From Synchiropus splendidus (Eukaryota; Chordata; Actinopteri; Syngnathiformes; Callionymidae): DNA of 64,000 nucleotides. Below the pieces are notes generated by a model that was not told where the DNA came from, ran no database searches, and saw nothing but the letters and a program-made list of their open reading frames with translations. Numbering within the stretch: the first letter of the stretch is position 1; each line of letters opens with the position of its first letter. The DNA is taken from assembly GCF_027744825.2 (NCBI RefSeq), contig NW_026527058.1:434001-498000 (forward strand). The letters are read 5' to 3'. Of the stretch, positions 1 to 14,789 are shown piece after piece. Position numbers and translations under genes: made by a program.

Positions 1-3000
1 CTAATCTCAGGCGGAAAACGCGTTTTACGCATTGTGGCATAACTTGCAGGGAAGCTTCAGAACATTAAATTTTCACCTCCCACTGTAGCAGAAAGGGTCT
101 TTCTAGTAGTTGCACATCAAATCTAAGCTGTCTGAAGTGTTGTTTCAAAGTCATCATCATTTTTACGTTTGGCGTACCGGAACCCACCTTATCTCAGGCT
201 GAATACGCGTTTTCTGCATTGTGCCATAACTTCTCAGGGAAGCTTCAGAACATGAAATGTTCACCTCCCACTATAGCAGAAAGGGTCTTTCTAGTAGTTG
301 CACATCAAATCTAAGCTGTCTGAAGTGTTTTTCCAAAGTTATCAACATTTTTATGTTTGGCGTTCCGGAATCTACCTTATCTCAGGCTGAAAACGCTTTT
401 TACGCTTTGTGCCATAACTTTGCAGGGAAGCTTCAGAAAATGAAATTTTCACCTCCCACTATAGCAGAAAAGGGATTTTCTCGTAGTTGCATATCAAATC
501 TCAGCTGTCTGAAGTGTTTTTCCAAAGTTATCAACATTTCTATGTTTGGCGTTCCGGAATCAACCTTATCTCTGGCTGGAAACGCGTTTTCTGCTATATG
601 CCATAACTTTGCTGGGAATCTTCAGAACATGAATTTTTAACCTCCTACAATAGCATAAAGGGTCTTTCTTGTAGTTGCACATCAAATCTAAGCAGTCTGA
701 AGTGTTTTTCCAAAGGTATCAACATTTTTATGTTTGGCGTTCTGGAACCCACCTTATCTCAGGCTGAAAACGCGTTTTCTGCATTGTGCCAAAACTTTGT
801 AGGTAAGCTCCAGAACATGAAATTTTCACCTCCCACTATAGCAGAAAGGGTCTTTCTAGTAGTTGCACATCAAATCTAAGCAGTTTGAAGTGTTTTTCCA
901 AAATATCAACACTTTTATGTTTGGCGTTCCTGAATCGACCTTATCTCTGGCTGAAAACATGTTTTCTACATTGTGCCATAACTTTGCAGGGAAGCTTCAG
1001 AAAATGAACTTTTCACCTCCCACTATAGCAGAAAGGGTCTTTCTAGTAGTTGCACATCAAATCTAAGCTGTCTGAAGTGTTGTTTCAAAGTCATCATCAT
1101 TTTTACGTTTGGCGTTCCGGAACCCAACTTATCTCAGGCTGAAAACGCGTTTTCTGCATTGTGCCATAACTTCTCCTGGTAGCTTCAGAACATGAAATGT
1201 TCACCTCCCACTATAGCAGAAAGGGTCTTTCTAGTAGTTGCACATCAAATCTAAGCTGTCTGAAGTGTTTTTCCAAAGTTATCAACATTTTTATGTTTGG
1301 TTTTCCGGAATCGACCTTATCTCAGGATGAAAAATCGTTTTCTGCATTGTCCCATAACTTTCCAGGGAAGCTTCAGAACATGAAATTTTCACCTCCCACT
1401 ACAGCAGAAAGGGTCTTTCTAGTAGTTGCAGAGCAAATCTAAGCTGTCTGAAGTGTTTTTCCAAAGTTATCATCATTTTTATGTTTGGCGATCCGGAACC
1501 CACCTTATCTCAAGCTGAAAACGCGTTTTCTGCATTGTGCCATAACTTTGCAGGGAAGCTTCGGAACATGAAATGTTCACCTCCCACTATAGCAGAATGG
1601 GTCTTTCTAGTAGTTGCACATCAAATCTAAGCAGTCTGAAGTGTTTTTCGAAAGTTATCTACATTTTTATGTTTGCCATTCCAGAATCAACCTTATCTCA
1701 GGCTGAAAACGCGTTGTCTGCATTGTGCGATAACGTTGCATGGAAGCTTCCGAACATGAAATTTTAACCTCCCACTATAGCAGAAAGGGTCTTCCTAGTA
1801 GTTGCACATCAAATCTAAGCTGTCTGATGTGTTTTTCCAAAGTTATCAACATTTTTATGTATGGCGTTCCGGAATCAACCTTATCTCAGGCTGAAAACGC
1901 GTTTTACGCATTGTGCCATAACTTTGCAGGGAACCTTTAGAACATGAAATTTTCACCTCCCACTATAACAGAAAGGGTTTTTCTAGTAGTTGCACATCAA
2001 ATCTTAGCTGTCTGAAGTGTTGTTCCAAAGTTATCAACATTTTTATGTTTGGCGTTCCGGAACCCACCTTATCTCACGCTGAAAACGCGTTTTCTGCATT
2101 GTGCCATAACTTTGCAGGGAAGCTTCAGAACATGAAATTTTAACCTCCCACTACAGCAGAAAGGGTCCTTCTAGTAGTTGCACATCAAATCTAAGCTGTC
2201 TGAAGTGTTTTTCCAAAGTTATCAACATTTTTATATTTGGCATTCCGGAATCTACCTTATATCAGGCTGAAAACGCTTTTTACGCTTTGTGCCATAACTT
2301 TGCAGGGAAGCTTCAGAAAATGAAATTTTCACCTCCCACTATAGCAGAAAGGGTCTTTCTAGTAGTTGCACATCAAATCTAAGCTGTCTGAAGTGTTTTT
2401 CCAAAGTTATCAACATTTTTATGTTTTGCGTTCCGGAATCGACCTTGTCTCATGCTGAAAACGCGTTTTCTGCATTGTGCCATAACTTTGCAGGGAAGCT
2501 TCAGAACATGAAATGTTCACCTCCCACTATAGCAGAAAGGGTCTCTCTCGTAGTTGCACATCAAATCTAAGCTGTCTGAAGTGTTTTTCCAAAGTTATCA
2601 ACATTTTTAGGTTTGGCATTCCGGAACCCACCTTTTCTCAGGCTGAAAATGCGTTTTCTGCATTGTGCCACAACTTTGCAGGGAAGCTTCAGAACATGAA
2701 ATTTTCACCTCCCACTATAGCAGAAAGGGTCTTTCTAGTAGTTGCACATCAAATCTAAGCAGTTTGTAGTGTTTTTCCAAAGTTATCAACATTTTTATGT
2801 TTGGCGTTCGGGAATCAACCTTATCTCAGGCTGAAAACGCGTTTTACGCATTGCGCCATAACTTTGCAGGAAAGCTTCAGAACATGAAATTGTCAATTCC
2901 CACTAAAGCAGAAAGGGTTTTTCTCCTACTTGCACATCAAATCTAAGCTGTCTGAAATTATTTTCGAAAGTTATCAACATTTTTATGTTTGCCGTTCAGG

Positions 3001-3130
3001 AATCGACCATATCTCAGGCTGAAAACCCGTTTTCTGCATTGTGCCTTAACTTTGCAGGGAAGCTTCAGAACATGAAATTTTCACCTCCCACTATAGCAGA
3101 AAAGGTCATTCTAGCAGTTGCACATCAAAT

Positions 3131-6100
3131 CTAAGCTGTCTTGAAGTGTTTTTCTGAAGTTATCAACATTTTTATGTTTGGCGTTCCGGAACCCACCTTA
3201 TCTCAGCCTGAAAACGCGTTTTACATATTTTGCCATAACTTTGGAGGGAAGCTTCAGAACATGACATTTTTACATCCCACTATAGCAGAAAGGGTCTTTC
3301 TAGTAGTTGCACATCAAATCTAAGCTGTCTGAAGTGTTTTTCCAAAGTTATCAATATTTTTATGTTTGGCGTTCTGGAACCCACCTAATCTCAGCCTGAA
3401 AACGCGTTTTACATATTTTGCCATAACTTTGGAGGGAAGCTTCAGAACACGACATTTTTACATCCCACTATAGCAGAAAGGGTCTTTCTAGTAGTTGCAC
3501 ATCAAATCTAAGCTGTCTGAAGTGTTTTTCTGAAGTTATCAACATTTTTATGTTTGGCGTTCCGGAACCCACCTTATCTCAGCCTGAAAAAGCGTTTTAC
3601 ATATTTTGCCATAACTTTGCAGGGAAGCTTCAGAACATGAAATTTTCAATTCCCACTAAAGCAGAAAGGGTTTTTCTCCTACTTGCACATCAAATCTAAG
3701 CTGTCTGAAATGATTTTCGAAAGTTATCAACATTTTTATGTTTGCCGTTCAGGAATCGACCTTATCTCAGGCTGAAAACCCGTTTTCTGCATTGTGCCTT
3801 AACTTTTCAGGGAAGCTTCAGAACATGAAGTTTTAACCTCCCACTATAGCAGAAAAGGCCATTCTAGTAGTTGCACATCAAATCTAAGCTGTATTGAAGT
3901 GTTTTTCTGAAGTTATCAACATTTTTTATGTTTGGCGTTCTGGAACCCACCTAATCTCAGGCTGAAAACGCGTTTTCTGCATTGTGCCATAACTTTTCAG
4001 GGAAGCTTCAGAACATGAAATGTTCGCCTCCCACTATAGCAGATAGGGTCTTTCTAGTAGTTGCACATCAAATCTAAGCTGTCTGAAGTGTTTTTCCAAA
4101 GTTATCAATATTTTTATGTTTGGCGTTCGGGAATCGACCTTATCTCAGGCTGAAAACGCGTTTCCTGCATTGTGCTAAAACTTTATAGGTAAGCTCCAGA
4201 ACATGAAATTTTCACCTCCCACTATAGCAGAAAGGGTCTTTCTAGTAGTTGCACATCCAATCTAAGCTGTTTGAAGTGTTTTTCCAAAGTTATCAACATT
4301 TTTATGTTTGGCGTTTCGGAATCGACCTTATCTCCGGCTGAAAATGCGTTTTCTGCATTGTGCCATAACTTTGCAGGGAAGCTTGAGAACATGAAGTTTT
4401 AACCTCCCACCATAGAAGAAAAGGTCATTCTAGCAGTTGCACATCAAATCTAAGCTGTCTTGAAGTGTTTTTCCAAAGTTATCAATATTTTTATGTTTGG
4501 CGTTCCGGAATCTACCTTATCCCAGGCTGAAAACGCGTTTCCTGCATTGTGGCATAACTTTGCAGGGAAGCTTCAGAACATGAAATTTTCACCTCCCACT
4601 GTAGCTAAAAGGGTCTTTCTAGTAGTTGCACATCAAATCTAAGCTGTCTGAAGTGTTTTTCCAAAGTTATCAACATTTTTATGTTTGGCGTTCTGGAACC
4701 CACCTTATCTCAGGCTGAAAACGCGTTTTCTGCAATGTGCCATAACTTTGCAGGGAAGCTTCAGAACATGAAGTTTTAACCTCCCACTATAGCAGAAAAG
4801 GTCATTCTAGTAGTTGCACATCAAATCTAAGCTGTATTGAAGTGTTTTTCTGAAGTTATCAACATTTTTATGTTTGGCGTTCCGGAACCCACCTTATCTC
4901 AGCCTGAAAACGCGTTTTACATATTTTGCCATATCTTTGCAGGGAAGCTTCAGAACATGAAATTTTTACATCCCACTATAGCAGAAAGGGTCTTTCTAGT
5001 AGTTGCACATCAAATCTAAGCTGTCTGAAGTGTTTTTCCAAAGTTATCAATATTTTTATGTTTGGCGAACCGGAATCGACCTTTTCTCAGGCTGAAAACG
5101 CGGTTCCTGCATTGTGGCATAACTTTGCAGGGAAGCTTCAGAACATGAAATTTTCACCTCCCACTGTAGCTAAAAGGGTATTTCTAGTAGTTGCACATCA
5201 AATCTAAGCTGTCTGAAGTGTTTTTCCAAAGTTATCAATATTTTTATGTTTGGCGTTCTGGAACCCACCTAATTCCAGGCTGAAAACGCGTTTCCTGCAT
5301 TGTTGCATAACTTTGCAGGGATGCATCAGAACATGAAATGTTCGCCTCCCACTATAGCAGATAGGGTCTTTCGAGGAGTTGCACATCAAATCTAAGCTCT
5401 CTGAAGTGTTTTTCCAAAGTTATCAACATTTTTATGTTTGGCGTTCTGGAACCCACCTTATCTCAGGCTGAAAACGCTTTTTCTGCAACGTGCCTTAACT
5501 TTGCAGGGAAGCTTCAGAACATGAAGTTTTAACCTCCCACTATAGCAGAAAAGGTCATTCTAGTAGTTGCACATCAAATCTAAGCTGTCTTGAAGTGTTT
5601 TTCTGAAGTTATCAACATTTTTATGTTTGGCGTTCCTGAACCCACCTTACCTCAGCCTGAAAACGCGTTTGACATATTTTGCCATAACTTTGCAGGGAAG
5701 CTTCAGAACATGAAATTTTTACATCCCACTATAGCAGAAAGGGTCTTTCTAGTAGTTGCACATCAAATCTAAGCTGTTTGAAGTGTTTTCCCAAAGTTAT
5801 CAACATTTTAATGTTTGGCGTTTCGGAATCGACCTTATGTCCGGCTGAAAATGCGTTTTCTGCATTGTGCCATAACTTTGCAGGGAAGCTTGAGAACATG
5901 AAGTTTTAACCTCCCACTATAGCAGAAAAGGTCATTCTAGTAGTTGCACATCAAATCTAAGCTGTCTTGAAGTGTTTTTCTGAAGTTATCAACATTTTTA
6001 TGTTTGGCGTTCCGGAACCCACCTTATCTCAGCCTGAAAACGCGTTTTACATATTTTGCCATAACTTTGCAGGGAAGCTTCAGAACATGAAATTTTCTAC

Positions 6101-9100
6101 TCCCACTGTAGCAGAAAGGGTCTTTCCAGTAGTTGCACATCAAATCTAAGCTGTCTGAAGTGTTTTTCCAAAGTTATCAACATTTTTATGTTTGGCGTTC
6201 CTGAACCCACCTTATCTCAGGCTGAAAACAGGTTTTCTGCATTGTGCCATAACTTTGCAGGGAAGCTTCAGAACATGAAATTTTCACGTCCCACAATAGC
6301 AGAAAGGGTCTTTCTAGTAGTTGCACATCAAATCTAAGCTGTCTGAAGTGTTTTTCCAAAGTTATCAACATTTTTATGTTTGGTGTCCTGGAACCCACCT
6401 TATCTCAGGCTGAAAACAGTTTTCTGCATTGTCCCGTAACTTTGGAGGGAGACTTCAGAACATGAAATTTTCTCCTCCCACCATAGCAGAAAGGGTATTT
6501 CTAGTAGTTGCACATCAAATCTTAGCAGTCTGAAGTGTTTTTCCAAAGTTCTGAACATTTTTATGTTTGGCGTTCTGAAACCAATCTTATCTCAGGCTGA
6601 AAACGCGTTTTACGCACTGTGCCATAACTTTGCAGGGAAGCTTCAGAAGATGAGATTTTAACCTCCCACTATAGCAGAAAGGGTCTTTCTAGTAGTTGCA
6701 CATCAAATCTAAGCTGTCGAAAGTGTTTTTCCAAAGTTATCAACATTTTTGTGTTTGGCGTTTCGGAAGCGAACTTATCTCCGGATGAAAACGCGTTTTC
6801 TGCATTGTGCCATAACTTTGCAGGGAAGCTTCAGAACATGAAATTTTAACCTCCCACTATAGCAGAAAAGGTCATTCGAGAAGTTGCACATCAAATCTAA
6901 GCTGTCTTGAAGTGTTTTTCTGAAGTTATCAACATTTTTATGTTTGGCGTTCCGGAACCCACCTTATCTCAGCCTGAAAACGCGTTTTACATATTTTGCC
7001 ATAACTTTGCAGGGAAGCTTCAGAACATGAAATTTTAACATCCCAATATGGCAGAAAGGGTCTTTCTAGTAGTTGCACATCAAATCTAAGCTGTCTGAAG
7101 TGTTTTTCCAAAGTTATCAATATTTTTATGTTTGGCGTTCCGGAATCGACCTTATCTCAGGCTGAAAACGCATTTCCTGCATTGTGGCATAACTTTGCAG
7201 GGAAGCTTCAGAACATGAAATTTTCTACTCCCACTGTAGGTAAAAGGGTCTTTCTAGTAGCTGCACATCAAATCTAAGCTGTCTGAAGTGTTTTTCCAAA
7301 GTTATCAACATTTTTATGTTTGGCGTTCTGGAACCCACCTAATCTCAGGATGAAAACGCGTTTCCTGCATTGTTGCATAACTTTGCAGGGATGCTTCAGA
7401 ACATGAAATGTTGGCCTCCCACTATAGCAGATAGGGTCTTTCGAGGAGTTGCACATCAAATCTAAGCTGTTTGAAGTGTTTTCCCAAAGTTATCAACATT
7501 TTAATGTTTGGCGTTTCGGAATCGACCTTATGTCCGGCTGAAAATGCGTTTTCTGCATTGTGCCATAACTTTGCAGGGAAGCTTGAGAACATGAAGTTTT
7601 AACCTCCCACAATAGCAGAAAAGGCCATTCTAGTAGTTGCACATCAAATCTAAGCTGTATTGAAGTGTTTTTCTGAAGTTATCAACATTTTTATGTTTGG
7701 CGTTCTGGAACCCACCTTATCTCAGGCTGAAAACGCATTTTCTGCATTGTGCCATAACTTTGCAGGGAGACTTCAGAACATGAAATTTTCTCCTCCCACT
7801 ATAGCAGAAAGGGTATTTCTAGTAGTTGCACATCAAATCTAAGTTGTCTGAAGTGTTTTTCCAAAGTTATCAACATTCTTATGTTTGGCGTTCCGGAATC
7901 AACCTTATCTCAGACTGAAAACGTGTCTTCTGCATTGTGCCATAACTTTGCAGGGAAGCTTCAGAACATGAAATTTTAACATCCCACTATAGCAGAAAGG
8001 GTCTTTCTCGTAGTTGCACATCAAATCTAAGCTGTCTGAAGTGTTTTTCCAAAGTTATCAACATTTTTATGTTTGGCGTTCTGGAACCCACCTAATCTCA
8101 GGCTGAAAACGCGTTTTCTGCATTGTGCCATAACTTTTCAGGGAAGCTTCATAACATGAAATGATCGCCTCCCACTATAGCCGATAGGGTCTTTCTAGTT
8201 GTTGCACATCAAATCTAAGCTGTCTGAAGTGTTTTTCCAAAGTTATCAACATTTTTATCTTTGGCGTTCTGGAACCCACCTTATCTCAGGTTGAAAACGC
8301 GTTTTCTGCATTGTGCCATAACTTTGCAGGGAAGCTTCAGAACATGAAATTTTCACCTCCCACTATATCAGAAAGGGTATTTCTAATCGTTGCACATCAA
8401 ATCTAAGTTGTCTGAACTGTTTTTCGAAAGTTATCAACATTCTTATGTTTGGCGGTCCGGAATCAACCTTATCTCAGACTGAAAACGTGTTTTCTGCATT
8501 GTGCCATAACTTTGCAGGGAAACTTCAGAACATGAAATTTGAACCTCCAACTATAGCAGAAAGGGTCTTTCTAGTAGTTGCACATCAAATCTAAGCTGTT
8601 TGCAGTGTTTTTCCAAAGTTAACACCATTCTTATGTTTGGCGTTCCAGAAATAACCTTATCTCAGGCTGAAAACGCGTTTTACACAATTTGCCATAACTT
8701 TGCAGGAAAGCTTCAGAACATGAAACTTTTACCTCCCACTATACCAGAAAGGGTCTTTCTAGTAGTTGCACAACAAATCTAAGCTGTCTGAAGTGTTTTT
8801 CCAAAGTTATCAACATTTTTATGTTTGGCGTTCTGGAAACCACCTTATCTCAGGCTGAAAACAGGTTTTCTGCATTGTGCCATAACTTTGCAGGGAAGCT
8901 TCAGAACATGAAATTTTCATATCCCACTATAGCAGAAAGGGTCTTTCTAGTAGTCTCACATCAAATCTAAGCTGTCTGAAGTGTTTTTTCAAAGTTATCA
9001 TCATTTTTATGTTTGGCGCTCCGGAATCGACCTTATCTCAGGCTGAAAACGCGTTTTCTGCCTTGTGCCATAACTTTGCAGGGAGATTTCAGAACATGAA

Positions 9101-9300
9101 ATTTTCTCCTCCCACTATAGCAGAAAGGGTCTTTCTAATAGTTGCACATCAAATCTAAGCTGTCTGAAGTGTTTTTCGAAAGTTATCAACATTTTTATGT
9201 TTGGCGTTCCGGAACCCACCTTATCTCAGCCTGAAAACGCGTTTTACATATTTTGCCATAACTTTGCAGGGAAGCTTCAGAACATGAAATTTTCACCTCC
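3131..9300 (+). repeat. Block rich in the 189-bp TTACATATTTTG satellite subtype
   Basis: Many monomers here belong to a distinct subtype. It has an extra T (CTGTCTTGAAG or CTGTATTGAAG), TTTTTCTGAAGTTATC in place of TTTTTCCAAAGTTATC, CAGCCTGAAAACGCG, and TTTTACATATTTTGCC in place of TTTTCTGCATTGTGCC. Copies start near 3135, 4455, 4832, 5585, 5962 and 6905, and lie among ordinary monomers and a CCTGCATTGTGGCATAAC subtype. The same subtypes recur at about 16.6-18 kb, 20.1-21 kb, 22.7-24 kb and 28.8-32.9 kb. This indicates a shared multi-monomer ancestor. Confidence 0.75.
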
Positions 9301-9314
9301 CACTATAGCAGAAA

Positions 9315-11291
9315 GGGTCTTTTCAGTAGTTGCACATCAAATCTAAGCTGTCTGTAGAGTTTTTCCTCAGTTATCAACATTTTTAAGTTTGGCGTTCCGG
9401 AATCGACCTTATCTCAGCCTGAAAACGCGTTTTCTGCATTGTGCCATAACTTTGCAGGGAAGCTTTAGAACATGAAATTTTCACCTCCCACTAGAGCAGA
9501 AAGGGTACTTGTAGTAGTTGCACAACAAACTAAGCTGTCTGAAGTGTTTTTCGAAAGTTATCAACAATTTTATGTTTGGTGTTCCGGAATCGACCTTATC
9601 TCAGGATGAAAAATCGTTTTCTGCATTGTCCCATAACTTTGCAGGGAAGCTTCAGACCATGAAATTCTGACCTCCCAATATGGCAGAAAGGGTCTTTCTA
9701 GTAGTTGCACATCAAATCTAAGCTGTCTGATGTGTTTTTCCAAAGTTATCAACATTTTTATGTTTGCCGTTCTGGAACCTACCTAATCTCAAGCTGAAAA
9801 CGCGTTTTCTGCATTGTGCCAAAACTTTTCAGGGAAGCTTCAGAATATGAAATTTTCACGTCCCACTATAGCAGAAAGGGTATTTCTAGTAGTTTCACAT
9901 AAAATCTAAGTTGTCTGAAGTGTTTTTCCAAAGTTATCAACATTCTTATGTTTGGCGTTCCGGAATCAACCTTACCTCAGACTGAAAACGTGTTTTCTGC
10001 ATTGTGCCATAACTTTGCAGGGAAACTTCAGAACATGAAATTTTCACCTCCAACTATAGCAGAAAGGGTCTTTCTAGTAGTTGCACATCAAATCTCAGCT
10101 GTCTGAAGTGTTTTTCCAAAGTTATCAACATTTTTATTTTGGCGTTCTGGAACCCACCTTATCTCAGGCTGAAAACGCGTTTTAGGCATTGTGCCATAAC
10201 TTTGCAGGGAAGCTTTAGAACATGATATTTTCACCTCCCACTATAGCAGAAAGGGTCTTTCTCGTAGTTGCACATCAAATCTAAGCTGACTGAAGTATTT
10301 TTCGAAAGTTTTCAACATTTTTTTGTTTGGTGTTCCTGAATCGACCTTATCTCAGGCCTAAATCGCGTTTTCTGCATTGTGCCGTAACTTTGCAGGGCAG
10401 CTTCAGAACATGATATTTTCACTTCCCACTATAGCAGAAAGGGTCTTTTCAGTAGTTGCACATCAAATCTAAGCTGTCTGTAGAGTTTTTCCTCAGTTAT
10501 CAACATTTTTAAGGTTGGCGTTCCGGAATCGACCTTATCTCAGGCAGAAAACGCGTTTTCTGCATTGTGCCATAACTTTGCAGGGAAGCTTTAGAACATG
10601 AAATTTTCACCTCCCACTAGAGCAGAAAGGGTATTTCTAGTAGTTGCACAACAAACTAAGCTGTCTGAAGTGTTTTTCGAAAGTTATCAACATTTTTATG
10701 TTTGGCGTTCCGGAATCGACCTTATCTCAGGATGAAAAATCGTTTTCTGCATTGTCCGATAACTTTGCAGGGAAGCTTCAGAACATGAAATTCTGACCTC
10801 CCAATATGGCAGAAAGGGTCTTTCTAGTAGTTGCACATCAAATCTAAGCTGTCTGATGTGTTTTTCCAAAGTTATCAACATTTTTATGTTTGCCGTTCTG
10901 GAACCTACCTAATCTCAAGCTGACAACGCGTTTTCTGCATTGTGCCAAAACTTTTCAGGGAAGCTTCAGAATATGAAATTTTCACGTCCCACTATAGCAG
11001 AAAGGGTATTTCTAGTAGTTGCACATAAAATCTAAGTTGTCTGAAGTGTTTTTCCAAAGTTATCAACATTCTTATGTTTGGCGTTCTGGAATCAACCTTA
11101 TCTCAGACTGAAAACGTGTTTTCTGCATTGTGCCATAACTTTGCAGGGAAACTTCAGAACATGAAATTTTCACCTCCAACTATAGCAGAAAGGGTCTTTC
11201 TAGTAGTTGCACATCAAATCTCAGCTGTCTGAAGTGTTTTTCCAAAGTTATCAACATTTTTATTTTGGCGTTCTGGAACCCAACTTATCTC
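9315..11291 (+). repeat. Tandem duplication of a six-monomer segment, offset 1126 bp
   Basis: The sequence from about 9315 to 10165 is repeated from about 10441 to 11291, with the same private variants in the same order. These are the TCTTTTCAGTAG stretch (9318 and 10444), CTGTCTGTAGAGTTTTTCCTC, GGATGAAAAATCG, GAAATTCTGACCTCCCAATA, CACATAAAATCTAAG and TTTTTATTTTGGCGTTCTGG (the last near 10130 and 11256). The offset of 1126 bp is six monomers minus two bases. A few substitutions separate the copies, so the event is fairly young relative to the array. Confidence 0.8.
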
Positions 11292-12749
11292 AGGCTGAAA
11301 ACGCGTTTCACGCATTCTGCCATAACTTTGCAGGGATCCTTTAGAATATGAAATTTTCACCTCCCACTATAGCAGAAAGGGTCTTTCTAGTAGTTGCTCA
11401 TCAAATCAAAGCTGTCTAATGTGTTTTTCCAAAGTTATCAACATTTTTATGTATGGCGTTCCGGAATCGACCTTATCTCAGGCTGAAAACGCGTTTCACG
11501 CATTGTGCCATAACTTTGCAGGGAAACTTCAGAACATGAAATTTTCACCTCCCACTATAGCAGAAAGGGTCTTTCTAGTAGTTGCACATCAAATCTAAGC
11601 TGTCTGATGTGTTTTTCCAAAGTTATCAACATTTTTATGTTTGCCGTTCCGGAACCCACCTCATCTCAGGCTGAAAACGCGTTTTCTGCATTGTGCCATA
11701 ACTTCTCAGGGAAGGTTCAGAACATGAAATGTTCACCTCCCACTATAGCAGAAAGGGTCTTTCCAGTAGTTGCACATCAAATCTAAGCTGTCTGAATAGT
11801 TTTCCAAAGTTATCAACATTTTTATGTTTGGCGTTCCGGAACCCACCTTATCTCAGGCTGAAAACGCGTTTTCTGTTGTGTGCCATAACTTTGCAGGGAA
11901 GCTTCAGAACTTGAAGTTTTCACTTCCCACTATAGCAGAAAGGGTCTTTTATCGTAGTTGGACATCAAATCTAAGTTGTCTGAAGTGTTTTTCCAAAGTT
12001 ATCAACATTTTTATGTTTGGCGTTTTGGAATCGACCTTATCTCAGGCTGAAGACGCGTTTTAAGCATTGTGCCATAACTTTGCAGCGAAGCTTCAGAAAA
12101 TGACATTTTCACTTCCCACTATAGCAGAAAGTGTCTTCCTAATAGTTGCACATCAAATCTAAGCTGTCTGAAGTGTTTTTCCAAAGATATGAACATTTTT
12201 ATGATTGGCGTTCCGGAACCCACCTTATCTCAGGCTGAAGACGCGTTTTCTGCATTGTGCCATAACTTTGCAGGGAAGCTTCAGATCATGAAATTTTCAC
12301 CTCCCTCTATAGCAGAAAGGGTCTTTCTCGTAGTTGCACATCAAATCTAAGTTGTCTGAAGTGTTTTTCGAAAGCTATCAACATTTTCATGTTTGGCGTT
12401 CCGGAAACGACATTATCTCGGGATGAAAACGCGTTTTCTGTTGTGTGCCATAACTTTGCAGGGCAGCTTCAGAACATGAAATTTTCCCCTCCCACTATAG
12501 CAGAAAGGGTCTTTCTAGTAGTTGCACATCAAATCTAAGCTGTCTGAATAGTTTTTCCACAGTTATCAACATTTTTATGTTTGGCGTTCCGGAACCCACC
12601 TTATCTCAGGCTGAAAACGCGTTTTCTGTTGTGTGCCATAACTTTGCAGGGCAGCTTCAGAACATGAAATTTTCACCTCCCACTATAGCAGAAAGGGTCT
12701 TTCCAGTAGTTGCACATCAAATCTAAGCTGTCTGATGTGTTTTTCCAAA

Positions 12750-14640
12750 GTTATCAACATTTTTATGTTTGGCGTTCCGGAATCGACCTTATCTCAGGCT
12801 GAAAACGCGTTTTACGCCTTTTGCATAAATTTGCAGGGAAGCTTCAGAACATTGAATTTTCACTACCAACTATAGCAGAAAGGGTCTTTCTAGTATTTGC
12901 ACATCAACTCTAAGCTGTCTGAAGTGTCTTTCCAAAGTTATCAACATTTTTATGTTTGGCGTTCCGGAATCGACCTTATCTCAGGCTGAAAACGCGTTTT
13001 ACGCAACGTGCCAAAACTTTGCAGGGAAGCTTCAGAACATGAAATTTTCACCTGCCACTATAGCAGAAATGGTCTTTCTAGTAGTTGCACATCAAATCTA
13101 CGCTGTCTCCAGTCTTTTTCCAAAGTTATCAACATTTTTATGTTTGGCGTTCCGGAATCGACCTTATCTCAGGCTGAAAACGCGTTTTACGCCTTTTGCA
13201 TTAATTTGCAGGGAAGCTTCAGAACATGGAATTTTCACTACCAACTATAGCAGAAAGGGTCTTTCTAGTATTTGCACATCAACTCTAAGCTGTCTGAAGT
13301 GTCTTTCCAAAGTTATCAACATTTTTATGTTTGGCCTACCGGAATCGACATTATCTCAGGCTGAAAACGCGTTTTACGCATTGTGCCAAAACTTTGCAGG
13401 GAAGCTTCAGAACATGAAATTTTCACCTGCCACTAGAGCAGAAATGGTCTTTCTAGTAGTTGCACATCAAATCTAAGCTGTCTCCAGTCTTTTTCCAAAG
13501 TTATCAACATTTTTATGTTTGGCGTACCGGAATCGACATTATCTCAGGCTGAAAACGCGTTTTACGCATTGTGCCAAAACTTTGCAGGGAAGCTTCAGAA
13601 CATGAAATTTTCACCTGCCACTATAGCAGAAATGGTCTTTCTAGTAGTTGCACATCAAATCTAAGCTGTCTCCAGTCTTTTTCCAAAGTTATCAACATTT
13701 TTACGTTTGGCGTTCCGGAATCAACCTTATCTCAGGCTGAAAACGCGTTTTACGCCTTTTGCATAAATTTGCAGGGAAGCTTCAGAACATGGAATTTTCA
13801 CTACCAACTATAGCAGAAAGGGTCTTTCTAGTATTTGCACATCAACTCTAAGCTGTCTGAAGTGTTTTTCCAAAGTTATCAACATTTTTATATTTGGCGT
13901 TCCGGAATCGACCTTGTCTCAGGCTGAAAACATGTTTTTCGCATTATGCCATCAATTCGCTGGGAAGCTTCAGAACATGAAATTTTCACCTGCCACTATA
14001 GCAGAAATGGTCTTTCTAGTAGTTGCACATCAAATCTAAGCTGTCTGAAGTGTTTTTCCAAAGTTATCAACATTTTTATGTTTCGCGTTCCGGAATCGAC
14101 CTTATCTCAGGCTGAAAACGCGTTTTACGCCTTTTGCATAAATTTGCAGGGAAGCTTCAGAACATGGAATTTTCAGTACCAACAATAGCAGAAAGGGTCT
14201 TTCTAGTATTTGCACATCAACTCTAAGCTGTCTGAAGTGTCTTTCCAAAGTTATCAACATTTTTATGTTTTGCGTTCCGGAATCGACCTTATCTCAGGCT
14301 GAAAACGCGTTTTACGCATTGTGCCAAAACTTTGCAGGGAAGCTTCAGAACATGAAATTTTCACCTGCCACTATTGCAGAAATGGTCTTTCTAGTAGTTG
14401 CACATCAAATCTAAGCTGTCTCCAGTCTTTTTCCAAAGTTATCAACATTTTTATGTTTCGCGTTTCGGAATCGACCTTATCTCAGGCTGAAAACGCGTTT
14501 TACGCATTGTGCCATAACTATGCAAGGAAGCTTCAGAACATGAAATTTTCACCTGCCACTATTGCAGAAATGGTCTTTCTAGTAGTTGCACATCAAATCT
14601 AAGTTGTCTGCAGTCTTTTTCCAAAGTTAGCACCATTTTT
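12750..14640 (+). repeat. Dimeric satellite block, period about 375 bp
   Basis: Two monomer variants alternate here. One contains GCCTTTTGCAT and TTCACTACCAACTATAGCAG and is one base short. The other contains CACCTGCCACTATAGCAGAAATGG. The CCTTTTGCAT marker sits at about 12817, 13192, 13755 and 14130, giving spacings of 375, 563 and 375 bp (two, three and two monomers). A further shared variant, CTGTCTCCAGTCTTTTTCC, follows the second type. This is a local two-monomer higher-order repeat with one irregular step. Confidence 0.8.
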
Positions 14641-14789
14641 ATGTTTCGAGGTCCGGAATCGACCTTATCTCAGGCTCAATACGCGTTTTCTGCATTGTGA
14701 TATAACTTTGCAGGGAAGGTTCAGAACATGAAATTTTCACATCCCACTATAGCAGAAAGGGTATTTCTAGTAATTGCACATCAAATCTA